Below the pieces are notes generated by a model. That model was given only the letters and a program-made list of their open reading frames with translations, did no database searches and was not told the origin of the DNA. 64,000 nt of DNA from Bacillota bacterium (GTDB lineage Bacteria > Bacillota > Clostridia > Monoglobales > Firm-18), in the NCBI GenBank assembly GCA_023228885.1, contig JALOAJ010000010.1:9042-73041 (forward strand). Reading direction: 5' to 3'. Shown here piece by piece: positions 55,701 through 63,541 of the stretch. Each line of letters opens with the position of its first letter. Within the stretch, counting starts at the first letter, position 1. The translations under genes were made by a program, and so were the position numbers.

Positions 55701-58295
55701 GGCAAAAAGGGCATCGAGCGACTTAAAGCGTATATGACATACAGCAACCTTTCCGACGGCGCCGACCAAGAGCAAAACTTGCACTATAACCACGAATTTT
55801 TGGATTATGCGCCCAAACTTTTAGAGAAAATAGAGTTGTTAGAGCCCGAGCTGCTGGAACCGGAGGTTAAAACGCTGTTAAAATACCAGTTCGGAGAACG
55901 CATTTCGTTTTTAACCCGAATGTTGCAAATAAACGGAACTTTCCCATCAGGCTGCCGCATTGATATGAGGGATTGGCGCTCCAATGTTTTGAAGTATGCG
56001 CGCATGTCCTTGCCCGAGGCTCTTTTGCAGCCCGATACAGCGGCAGTTTTAAATGCAACCTCCGCCAACCCGGACGGTTCTGTGCCTTCGTTTACTTCAT
56101 CCGGGTACCCATGGGGCGGGTTTTTTATGATGCGCAACAATTGGGAAAAAGACAATCAAGAAGGGCTTTTGTTTTGCTCCCCCAAGCCGGGTAATTACAC
56201 CGTCAGAACAACGAGCGGGAGCAATGTGTTCACCTTGCGCGGCTTTGGTCAGGATTTAATAGTGGCGGGCGAGGTGGGAAATTACGATACGATAAAATCG
56301 CCCGTATTGGTTGATGGAAGCCTTCAGGCAATGTATAATGACATATACTACTGGAACCATCGAAACGCAATGACCGTTGCTTGGCAGGAGCCTGCCGACT
56401 GGCCGTGGCACACTTCTTCGTCATTTGACCTTGCTTCGGGCGTCTATGCCAGAAACTTTTCGGGGGGCATAAGGGGCGTGGTTCACACCCGATACGCAAT
56501 ATTTTTAAAAGAGGTGGGAGTTTGGGTTTTGACAGACCGTTTAAATTCTCCTGTTCAGCATACATATACCCGACAGCTTAGGCTGCCGTCATTGCCTATT
56601 GGTTCTAACACGCCTAAAAACTACAAGGCGTTTACCAATGCAAATATTATCGTTAATGCGCAAAACAACAATGTTAAAACCAATGATGCGGGGATAGCCA
56701 ACCTATCTATATATAATTTTTCATCTGCACCCATTGCAGACAGCAAGACGGTTGAAAATATCAATGCCTCAAATTCATATAAGGTGTCTAATTTTACAAG
56801 GTTGGACACCAAGGCAACCTTTACGAATGGCGTTATATCATCGCTTATTGTGCCGCGAGCCGATGTTGGAGGGGATGTCGGGAACATTCAAAGCCTTGAA
56901 ACAGGAACGGGCGGAACAGGCTTTAAAGCACAGCTTGATTGCGGCGGGAATGTATTTTCCGTTTCCTCATCTACCTTAGAGCCGGTTGAAATGACGGCGG
57001 GGGCGGTTGGGCTTTCGGCAGTGCAAGCGGTTGCGTATCAATCGGTAACTGGAAAGATTTCCGGCGTGGTGTTGGGCTGTTCATATTTTAAAATAAACGG
57101 CGAGCCAAAGCAGCCGCCGGGCGAAAATTTTGAGTTTGGCCATGAAGGCGGCGCGCTTACATTTAAAAAAATTAACACCCCTGTGCACAATGTCAAAATA
57201 CTGCCCGAGCAGGCAACATTTATCGAGTCTGTTGATATTGAGCTGGCTTGCGAAACATCGGGAGTGGAAATACGCTACACAACGGACGGAACAGAGCCTT
57301 CGCAGCACAGTCCGCTTTACACGGCGCCCTTTACAATAAATTCAACCACATATATTAGGGCAAAGGCGTTTAGAAACGACGGCACGGCGGACGGATTTAC
57401 GGCACATTCCCCAATTTCGCAGGCAACCTTTGAAAAATCCGCACCGCTACCGGCGCAAAACCAAATCGGCTTGGTTCAAGGGCTTTTTTACAGGCGCACG
57501 GAAAACGAGTGGAAACGAAGTTATTTGGGCTTAATTCCGCAAACGGGCGCAAACGGCGCAACGGGCGAACTGTTTGGGTCTGAATGTGACCGTGGCGGCA
57601 CATTTACGCTTTATTATGATGGTTATCTTGACATAGGGCAAACAGGGGTATATTCGTTTTATGCGCCTTCGGAACTTATAGAAACCAATATAATGGCGGG
57701 GTATAATTTGCATTTGAGGATAGACGGCGTTGAATGGAATCCGTCAAGGCTCCAGCATGCGCCGCGGATATGGTCTGTTCCGCTGGAAAAGGGATACCAC
57801 CGAATTGAGGTTATTTATTCGGACTTTAGAGCCGATTCGCCTGAAAGGTATAATACGAACCCGAATAAAAAAGACATTATTTGGCGGGAAGCCGCACCGC
57901 AACTTGAATTTTCGGGTCCGGGCGTGCCAAAGGGCGCAATTCCTGCCGAAATGCTGAAAAGACCTGCGGTTAAAATTAATACGCCGCATATATACAACAC
58001 GGGCGGAATTAACATCACAAGCGCGGGGCTTGGCGGCTCGAATAAAAGCCTGTCCGTTTGCGTAACCGCAGTCGGGCAAGACCCTGCCCGTGTGAAGCCG
58101 TACTGTGCAATTTACGATGAAAATAAATCATTAATCAGCGTTGTGCAGATGGAAAGCGGGCAAGGCTGCTATGAGGCGGCTTTGAATATACCCGAAGGAC
58201 ACACGGCGGCAAGTTTGATGTTGTTTTTATGGGATGAAAATTTGACCCCCATTGCTGGCAGAGCGCCGATATTCGACGAAAACGGCTTACATTAA
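52758..58295 (+). CDS. Giant heparinase II/III-like protein with LamG-, CHB- and PA14-like modules
   Basis: About 1845 residues from ATG 52758, chosen over 52734 because TGGAGGGG lies just upstream and the signal peptide (MKNKAISLIMALIFVSAVIP) starts there. Order: LamG-like domain (27-220), coiled/beta region, second LamG-like domain (545-718), alpha/alpha-toroid with EQNLHYN (His1009, Tyr1010), beta-sandwich with GNYDTIKSPVLVDGSLQAMY, chitobiase-C-like module (1481-1558; IRYTTDGTEP), PA14-like domain (1574-1725), and the shared C-terminal ~100-residue domain (1738-1845). It is clearly homologous to the preceding protein in its catalytic and C-terminal parts but differs in N-terminal modules. 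The two may cut different linkages or act in sequence; the substrate is not evident. Confidence 0.8.
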   Translation: MKNKAISLIMALIFVSAVIPTGTYAIGDTVLADYENKSIGDILYRVSNYNVTVAADPEEPLNKVSMQVFSQNTPSGYMPDINFSPAATGEILITERVRFEGTVFNMQYLMNARTKANNALVNLWTVNNTADGGIKNNVWYTLELSVVVESGRYEFRVIDKKQNLVVKSNSGTFGGAGADFSQGLSHMSVRYIGSVPSGGSGRIYRDDLALLRKGLYHIADDALCQAEVSRNRAEVFKAEELIKAVNADERAGLTERLNLLKAQMQSFLMREDYSDFELGELIYEGDGVAAIASKREDFAPSPAAETVFSGGVERQLTIPLPVSDIIGFQFMLSNPTEMLSLRLETARNDEIGEVVTEICKGSGVSMEKPGAVYIPENKKWLSARIYREDSSLNIRIYDKEKKKTVFAKSVELFDWEGIASFNLVLSGKGGGNIVSSVWLDNLSATAFCDTELAELFLEEYENRHAFSFYNAEQSINTLANGTLKEHFLDRLSVAKGETLISRAEKSLSAEAILAAWEYMPNISYEIDKTVYINKINAAEELLQAPCLLAFENWQQLNDGDDIPAKRSAVGLKAAAEHEDNIVLHSYSGENAEIEFPFRTTEYHMVVEFRYKAEAGATIELEARSQGAGYRLLSCGHSAVSTPASPASGSISVDANQWVRIILAVETNGAYSIFANDGTPKKINKIQMPGLPMTFDSIQLTFKGETGMDDLTVLEVSRFTAPSTNTEQSTSVAERNSDNSLTALCNSFFEHIDFDRPEFEYVRYLYSNGEKEDALREYYTFFTEKLLELDNLDWSDFIFNAASPMAKALAVNLYFGVAGSKMDGAVNSAYIGKPGEVAWTSYGGAAYEYMRHFVQFTRMLNTYEGEYGMGERFGEYASDWSMNQNLLFDRLPADIPDEGRGHPDLLYYFKLMRTNLKSGGAFSDVPPFDAIRVLNTMVDEYMPRAAIYFDSNPQNWTNGGYEAIALTGMILKRLGFTCGDYLGKKGIERLKAYMTYSNLSDGADQEQNLHYNHEFLDYAPKLLEKIELLEPELLEPEVKTLLKYQFGERISFLTRMLQINGTFPSGCRIDMRDWRSNVLKYARMSLPEALLQPDTAAVLNATSANPDGSVPSFTSSGYPWGGFFMMRNNWEKDNQEGLLFCSPKPGNYTVRTTSGSNVFTLRGFGQDLIVAGEVGNYDTIKSPVLVDGSLQAMYNDIYYWNHRNAMTVAWQEPADWPWHTSSSFDLASGVYARNFSGGIRGVVHTRYAIFLKEVGVWVLTDRLNSPVQHTYTRQLRLPSLPIGSNTPKNYKAFTNANIIVNAQNNNVKTNDAGIANLSIYNFSSAPIADSKTVENINASNSYKVSNFTRLDTKATFTNGVISSLIVPRADVGGDVGNIQSLETGTGGTGFKAQLDCGGNVFSVSSSTLEPVEMTAGAVGLSAVQAVAYQSVTGKISGVVLGCSYFKINGEPKQPPGENFEFGHEGGALTFKKINTPVHNVKILPEQATFIESVDIELACETSGVEIRYTTDGTEPSQHSPLYTAPFTINSTTYIRAKAFRNDGTADGFTAHSPISQATFEKSAPLPAQNQIGLVQGLFYRRTENEWKRSYLGLIPQTGANGATGELFGSECDRGGTFTLYYDGYLDIGQTGVYSFYAPSELIETNIMAGYNLHLRIDGVEWNPSRLQHAPRIWSVPLEKGYHRIEVIYSDFRADSPERYNTNPNKKDIIWREAAPQLEFSGPGVPKGAIPAEMLKRPAVKINTPHIYNTGGINITSAGLGGSNKSLSVCVTAVGQDPARVKPYCAIYDENKSLISVVQMESGQGCYEAALNIPEGHTAASLMLFLWDENLTPIAGRAPIFDENGLH

Positions 58296-58307
58296 AAGGA
58301 GGAAAAC

Positions 58308-59828
58308 ATGTTAAAAAGTTTTAAAAATCCCATAATGTCGGGATTTTTCCCCGACCCATCAATAGTTAGGGTTGAAAAGGATTATTATATGGTAAACTCA
58401 ACTTTTCAATATTTTCCGTCAATTATAATATCGCATTCAAAAGACCTTGTTAATTGGGAGCATATCGGTCATGTCATCACAAAAAGCGAATGGCTTGACC
58501 TTTCGCGCGTCAACGATTCGTGCGGGGTGTGGGCGGCTGATATTTCGTATTGGCAAGGGGTTTATTATATTTTTTACAGCGTGATAACGGGTGAAAAGGG
58601 CAACACTAAAAGCGAAAACTATATCGTTAAATCAAAAACGCCGGAAGGTCCTTACTCTAAGCCAATTAAAATATGGGATGGCGGCTTTGACCCCTCGCAT
58701 TTTATTGATGATGACGGAACTCATTATATGCTGATAAACAAAGGTGCAAAAATTATAAGGCTCAATTCGGAATGCACAAAGGCGGAGAGTAAACCCGTCA
58801 CCCTTTGGGAAGGCAGTACGGGGCTTTCGCCGGAAGGTCCGCATCTTTTCAAAAAGGACGGTTATTATTATATTGTTTTGGCGGAAGGAGGGACAGGCTG
58901 GAGGCACAGAATTACCTCTGCCCGTTCCAAGAACCTTTACGGACCTTACGAGGAAAGCCCGCATAACCCTGTGTTAATGCAAAAAGACCCTGATGCCCCC
59001 ATCCAAAAGACGGGGCATGGTAAGCTGTTTTCCGCGTATGACGGGAGTTGGTGGGTTGTATATTTATGCAGCAGACCAAACAGCGACAGGTTTTGCGCAT
59101 TGGGAAGGGAAACATGTCTGTCACCTGTAAGCTGGACGGAGGATGGGTGGTTTATCATAAACGAAGGAAAGGGACCGAGTGAAAAGCATATTGCGCCTGA
59201 TACCGGGGCTCAAACCCGCAAGCAGGATTACTCGGATGACTTTTCCGCCGACAGGTTGGGCGCTCAATGGCAATTCGTCCGAAATCCAAACAACGATATG
59301 TGGAGTTTAACCGAAAGAAAAGGTTTTTTAAGAATTAAGACGGCTGCTGCGGACACGAACAGTCGGGATGCGCAAAACATTATATTGCAAAGGGAAACCC
59401 AACACCGCTACACCGCCGTTTTAAAGATGGAATTTAAACCGGAGCAAAATAACGAGCAGGCGGGCTTAATATGTTATTACGGCACAAAAAATTATATTAA
59501 GCTGTGTCTGATTTATGAGGACGGCGCCAAAATCAGCCTTATTGAAAACCGCGCAGGGGATATATCGCGCGTTGCGCTGACAGGTGAGATAAAATCGAAT
59601 GTCATTTACTTAAGAGTTGAAACAAAAGGAAAGCTACGGCGTTTTTCCCATAGCCTAGATGGCGTTGCGTGGGATATGGTCGGCGAAATTGAGGATTGCA
59701 ATTTTTTGAGCGATGAAGGAATAAAGGACGATTTCAATTTCACAGGAACAATGGTGGGAATGTATGCCAATAACGGCGGCACGGGAAGGACTATAAACGC
59801 CGACTTTTGCAAGTTTGAAGTTTTTTAA
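58308..59828 (+). CDS. GH43-type glycosidase (beta-xylosidase/alpha-L-arabinofuranosidase)
   Basis: The 506-residue cytoplasmic protein has a five-bladed beta-propeller pattern and a complete GH43 catalytic set: base Asp16 in GFFPDPSIV, Asp128 in GGFDPSHFIDDDG, and acid Glu176 in LSPEGPHLFKK. A C-terminal concanavalin-like domain (about 305-506), usual in beta-xylosidase-type members, follows. The best guess is release of xylose or arabinose from imported oligosaccharides. The ATG follows AAGGAGG. It is 12 nt after the giant heparinase-like gene and 31 nt before the fucosidase gene. Confidence 0.92.
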   Translation: MLKSFKNPIMSGFFPDPSIVRVEKDYYMVNSTFQYFPSIIISHSKDLVNWEHIGHVITKSEWLDLSRVNDSCGVWAADISYWQGVYYIFYSVITGEKGNTKSENYIVKSKTPEGPYSKPIKIWDGGFDPSHFIDDDGTHYMLINKGAKIIRLNSECTKAESKPVTLWEGSTGLSPEGPHLFKKDGYYYIVLAEGGTGWRHRITSARSKNLYGPYEESPHNPVLMQKDPDAPIQKTGHGKLFSAYDGSWWVVYLCSRPNSDRFCALGRETCLSPVSWTEDGWFIINEGKGPSEKHIAPDTGAQTRKQDYSDDFSADRLGAQWQFVRNPNNDMWSLTERKGFLRIKTAAADTNSRDAQNIILQRETQHRYTAVLKMEFKPEQNNEQAGLICYYGTKNYIKLCLIYEDGAKISLIENRAGDISRVALTGEIKSNVIYLRVETKGKLRRFSHSLDGVAWDMVGEIEDCNFLSDEGIKDDFNFTGTMVGMYANNGGTGRTINADFCKFEVF

Positions 59829-59859
59829 TGACAGTCAACTTTTATGGAGGGTTTTATAA

Positions 59860-61689
59860 ATGCACAACAACGAAAACAAAAATGACTTGGCAGCCGACCA
59901 AACAAGAACGCCGGAGCAGACCTTAGCATTATGGCGGCAAGCCCGTTTTGGGATGTTCATACATTGGGGCATTTATTCGGCAACGGAAGGGTATTGGAAT
60001 GGGAAAGAGACATCCGGAATTTGCGAATGGATACAGCTTCGTGAGCGTATTCCTCTGAGTGATTACAGCCAATATGCCGAAAAGTTGACAATGGAAAAAT
60101 TCGACGCCGAATTTATTACAGAGCTTGCGAAAGAGGCGGGCATGAAATATATTGTGCCAACAACCAAGCACCATGATGGTTTTGCAATGTACGGTTCAAA
60201 GGTGAGCGATTATAATATCGTTAAAATGGGCGCATCGCATCGTGACCCTTTCGAGGAAATATCGGCGGCGGCACGAAGGAATGGTATGTTGCTGGGCGCA
60301 TATTACAGCCAAGCGCATGATTGGGAGGACCCTAACGGGTATGGGAACAACTGGGATTATAATCCGGACGAAAAGGAATTTAATAAATATTTTGAAGGTA
60401 AATGCAAGGGTCAGGTAAAAGAAATATTGACGGGGTACGGCGATATAGATTTAATTTGGTTTGATGTCCCACAGGGGATAACGGTTGAGCAGAGCAAGGA
60501 TTTAAAGCGTTTTGTTCAAAAGCTGCAACCCGGCTGTCTTGTCAGCGGGCGCATAAGCCGACAGGTCGGAATAGGCGATTACGGCTCGCTGGGCGACAAT
60601 CAAATACCCGCCGGCAAGATGGAGGGTGATTGGGAAACCCCCGTTACGCTTAATGATACTTGGGGTTATAAAAGCGGCGACAGCAATTGGAAAAGCCCCG
60701 ATGCGGTAATTCACATACTGGTAAGGCTAATGTCAAAGGGGGTAAATTGCCTGCTTAATATCGGTCCGAAAGCAAACGGAGAAGTGCCGGAAGAAAGCGT
60801 TGGCATTTTAAAAAATGTGGGGCGGTGGATGAGCGTTAACGGCGAGGCTGTTTATAAAACTTCCGCATCCCCTTTTCCCGCTGCATTTGATTGGGGCTAC
60901 GCCTCTGCAAAAGAGAATGTTATTTATCTGTATGTCGTTAAATGGCGGGATAAAATTGAAATAGGCGGTTTGCGCAACAAGGTTGAAAAAGCGTATATAC
61001 TCGGCAGACCGAAAGAGCCGCTTGCCATAGATGATTTTCATGACATATCGGCAGACATGCATACCCTTTGCGTGCATCTCCCCGCATCCCCTCCGTGTGA
61101 GTACATAAATGTTATACGCTTGGAGCTGTGCGGCAACCCTGACATTATACAGAATATAATTCAACAGCCCGACGGCGGAATTCGGCTGCCCGCTTATTTG
61201 TCGGATATCAGCGGCGAAAGCGTGCATACCGCAACGGCGAAAAAACATTCGGATGCAGCGGTGGAAGCCGAAAACCACAGCGCGGTATCAGACGCGCCGA
61301 TTTGCGTTGACAGCGCAGGCGTTGTAAGTAATTGGTTCGTTGCGGAGGGCAGCCTTCGCTGGGTGTTTAAGGTTTATAGACCGGGCGGCTTTAAGGTTAA
61401 GCTTTTAACCCTATCCAAAAAATATAAAAAGTGGGTGGGCGGTCACAAAGTGCGTGTTGAATGCGACGGAAAGGTAATTTCCGCCGTTCTTTACAAAAAT
61501 GAAAAGCAGCTCAACAGCGGCGGTTTTGACTGTTATGAAGAAGCAGAAAGCTTAATCGGCAGGGTATACCTGCCCTCCGCCGGAAACTATGAAATTACGC
61601 TTTTTGCGGATGAAATCAACGCAGCGGACGAGGCGGGCTTGGCGGTAAGCGAGCTTACGCTGACCCCTGACGGCGCAAAGTTGCGGTAA
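59860..61689 (+). CDS. GH29 alpha-L-fucosidase
   Basis: The 609-residue cytoplasmic enzyme shows the GH29 signature: ARFGMFIHWGIYSATEGYW near the N-terminus, PTTKHHDGFAMYGSKVSDYN, and the nucleophile Asp202 in DLIWFDVPQG. The barrel ends with NCLLNIGPKANGEVPEES, typical of the family. Residues about 330-430 form a beta-sandwich, and the last ~150 residues an extra beta domain of unknown role. It should remove alpha-L-fucose from imported oligosaccharides; no fucose catabolic genes are in the window. The ATG follows ATGGAGGG. It closes the tightly spaced part of the right-arm operon. Confidence 0.93.
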   Translation: MHNNENKNDLAADQTRTPEQTLALWRQARFGMFIHWGIYSATEGYWNGKETSGICEWIQLRERIPLSDYSQYAEKLTMEKFDAEFITELAKEAGMKYIVPTTKHHDGFAMYGSKVSDYNIVKMGASHRDPFEEISAAARRNGMLLGAYYSQAHDWEDPNGYGNNWDYNPDEKEFNKYFEGKCKGQVKEILTGYGDIDLIWFDVPQGITVEQSKDLKRFVQKLQPGCLVSGRISRQVGIGDYGSLGDNQIPAGKMEGDWETPVTLNDTWGYKSGDSNWKSPDAVIHILVRLMSKGVNCLLNIGPKANGEVPEESVGILKNVGRWMSVNGEAVYKTSASPFPAAFDWGYASAKENVIYLYVVKWRDKIEIGGLRNKVEKAYILGRPKEPLAIDDFHDISADMHTLCVHLPASPPCEYINVIRLELCGNPDIIQNIIQQPDGGIRLPAYLSDISGESVHTATAKKHSDAAVEAENHSAVSDAPICVDSAGVVSNWFVAEGSLRWVFKVYRPGGFKVKLLTLSKKYKKWVGGHKVRVECDGKVISAVLYKNEKQLNSGGFDCYEEAESLIGRVYLPSAGNYEITLFADEINAADEAGLAVSELTLTPDGAKLR

Positions 61690-61728
61690 AAGGTCGAAAA
61701 TTCTGTAAAAAGTTGCAGGCGCATCAAA

Positions 61729-61796
61729 AAAAGTTAAAAGCACAACCAAAAGTTAAAATTGTACAGTAGAAAAAACAGTCCTTGGTTTAATATAAT
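61729..61796 (+). promoter_or_regulatory. Activator-type promoter with phased AAAAGTT repeats, discoidin protein gene
   Basis: AAAAGTT at 61729-61735 and 61748-61754 lie 62 and 43 nt before TATAAT (61791-61796); a third AAAAGTT lies at 61708-61714. No -35 hexamer is present. The layout equals those at 35435-35502 and 40843-40911. It lies in the 259-nt gap before the gene at 61949, which holds nothing else recognisable. Confidence 0.5.
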
Positions 61797-61948
61797 TATT
61801 GTATCATAGGTGCAAACCGTAAGTAGGCTTGCTGAACACCGATTCAATAGATGCACCAAAATCAAAACATGGCGGTTTTAAAAAACTTTGGCAACGGTTT
61901 AATATGACTTACTGCTGTGCAGTACAATAAATAAGGGGAGGTAAAAAA

Positions 61949-63379
61949 ATGAGGAAACATGTAATGTTACCAAAAGAAAGGCTTGCCCGCGGTGTAACTG
62001 CGTTTTTTGCTTTGGCGGCAGCTGCGGCCATATGGGCGGGGAGCGCTCTTGCAGCGGACTTGCCCAGAGGCAGAATGAGCTTGGATTTTCCGACTGCAAC
62101 GGATAATAATAATGCCACATACATATTGGATAATAGTAGGGCAACTTTTGCGCAAAATAAGGACACGGCTGATGTGGCGGTTATAACAATAAATTTGGGC
62201 AGTATTGTTTTTACAACCCCGCCGTTGGAGGATTACACCGTTGATGCGCTTCGATATCTTTCCAGAAATAACGGCGATGGCAATAAAATTTCGGAATACA
62301 ACATTTATTACAGCAGCAACTCTACAAACGGCACCGATGGCGACTGGGTTGAGGTAGTGACAAACGGCAATTGGATGGGACAACCCAACAGCGATGGCGA
62401 AAAGAAGCAGGTGTTTGACCCGCCTCTTAAAGCCAAATACCTGCGTCTTGAGGCGACAAAATCCACAGCATCGGGAAACAGCGCAAAAAATTGCATGATT
62501 GGCGAGTTGGTTGTAGAAGGAACTCCGCCGCCAGCGATTGTTATTCCGCAAAAGGATGTGCGAATTTCGGGGAACAATAATGCGGACTCGGATCACAACG
62601 CACAAAAAATAATCGATGGTGATAGAAATACATATTGGAAATCATCCACATCCGCACAAAGCAATATTCCCTCTTTGCTTATTACCCTTGTGGGGGATGC
62701 CCCTGTGCCTGTAACGGCGGTACGCATTCTTCCTTATTTCGATACAGCCGCCAACAGGATAAACCCGGCTCCGGGAAAACCCAATATCTTTTACAGCAGC
62801 GACTCAACAAATGGAGATATGGACAACGGCACATGGCATATGATGGGGCAACATTCCACATGGTATGTTTGGAATACAACGGCAAACAGTTATTATATTT
62901 CGACCGATGACGACCCCTACACCAACGAAAGAATTTGGACGCCTTCAACCGGCAGCCCTGCTACGGCGGCGCCGGTTATGGCAAAGTATATCAGGGTAAA
63001 CTACGGGGGAAAAAATAATGCATTTGCAATAGCCGAGATTAATATTGAAACGGTGGCTCAACAAGAGCCCGAGGAATTTTCTTTTGATTCGGTTTCATAT
63101 GAATCGTCAAAGGTAAACGGCGTGGATATCACCGCTCCCGAGGCATTGGAAGGCAATCTTATTGTGGCTGTTTACAACGATGCTGCGCCTTTTGAGCTAA
63201 GAGCGGTGCACTTGCAAAGTGTAAGCCTAAACGCCGGGTTTAGCGGAAGCATACCCCTTGAAAACTTGTCGGAAAACTGGCCCGCTTTAAGTGATGGAGA
63301 CAAGGTTAAGCTCTTTATATGGGATAATATTTCAACAATTAAACCTGTTGTCAACAAAACGGGAGATTTTATAAAATAA
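61949..63379 (+). CDS. Secreted protein with two discoidin-like domains and the shared C-terminal domain
   Basis: The 476-residue exported protein has a signal peptide (about residues 10-35, ending near ALAADL). Two F5/8 type C (discoidin) domains follow: about 40-190 (ending PLKAKYLRLEATKSTASG) and 195-375 (ending VMAKYIRVNYGGKNNAFAIA). Both contain the ISEYNIYYSSNSTNG or NIFYSSDSTNGD strand usual in such carbohydrate-binding modules. The last ~95 residues match the C-terminal domain found at 14903, 17538 and 52758. No catalytic domain is present, so it probably binds the polysaccharide. The ATG follows GGGGAGG. It has its own candidate activator promoter and a terminator downstream. Confidence 0.85.
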   Translation: MRKHVMLPKERLARGVTAFFALAAAAAIWAGSALAADLPRGRMSLDFPTATDNNNATYILDNSRATFAQNKDTADVAVITINLGSIVFTTPPLEDYTVDALRYLSRNNGDGNKISEYNIYYSSNSTNGTDGDWVEVVTNGNWMGQPNSDGEKKQVFDPPLKAKYLRLEATKSTASGNSAKNCMIGELVVEGTPPPAIVIPQKDVRISGNNNADSDHNAQKIIDGDRNTYWKSSTSAQSNIPSLLITLVGDAPVPVTAVRILPYFDTAANRINPAPGKPNIFYSSDSTNGDMDNGTWHMMGQHSTWYVWNTTANSYYISTDDDPYTNERIWTPSTGSPATAAPVMAKYIRVNYGGKNNAFAIAEINIETVAQQEPEEFSFDSVSYESSKVNGVDITAPEALEGNLIVAVYNDAAPFELRAVHLQSVSLNAGFSGSIPLENLSENWPALSDGDKVKLFIWDNISTIKPVVNKTGDFIK

Positions 63380-63398
63380 CTTTATATTTATCCGACCT

Positions 63399-63432
63399 AA
63401 GGGAGTCGAACCCCATGCGGTTCGGCTCCTTT
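63399..63432 (+). terminator. Rho-independent-like terminator after the discoidin protein gene
   Basis: GGAGTCGAACC (63402-63412) pairs with GGTTCGGCTCC (63419-63429) with one G-T pair; flanking AAG and TTT extend the stem, and a short T-rich tail follows. It lies 20 nt after the stop codon at 63379. Confidence 0.6.
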
Positions 63433-63541
63433 ATACATAAAGTACGGAAATTTCAAGCCCCGCATAGTTTTAAAAGGGCTTACGGAAACAATGGCAATAA
63501 CAAAAACCGATTTCTTATACAACAAGGAGGAGTTTTGTTTT

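Noticed and set aside
63438..63520. An AAAAG at 63472 lies 43 nt before a TTATAC at 63515, recalling the phased-repeat promoters.
   Set aside because: The second half-site at about 62 nt is missing and the -10 box is poor, so this match may be chance; not counted as a fourth site.
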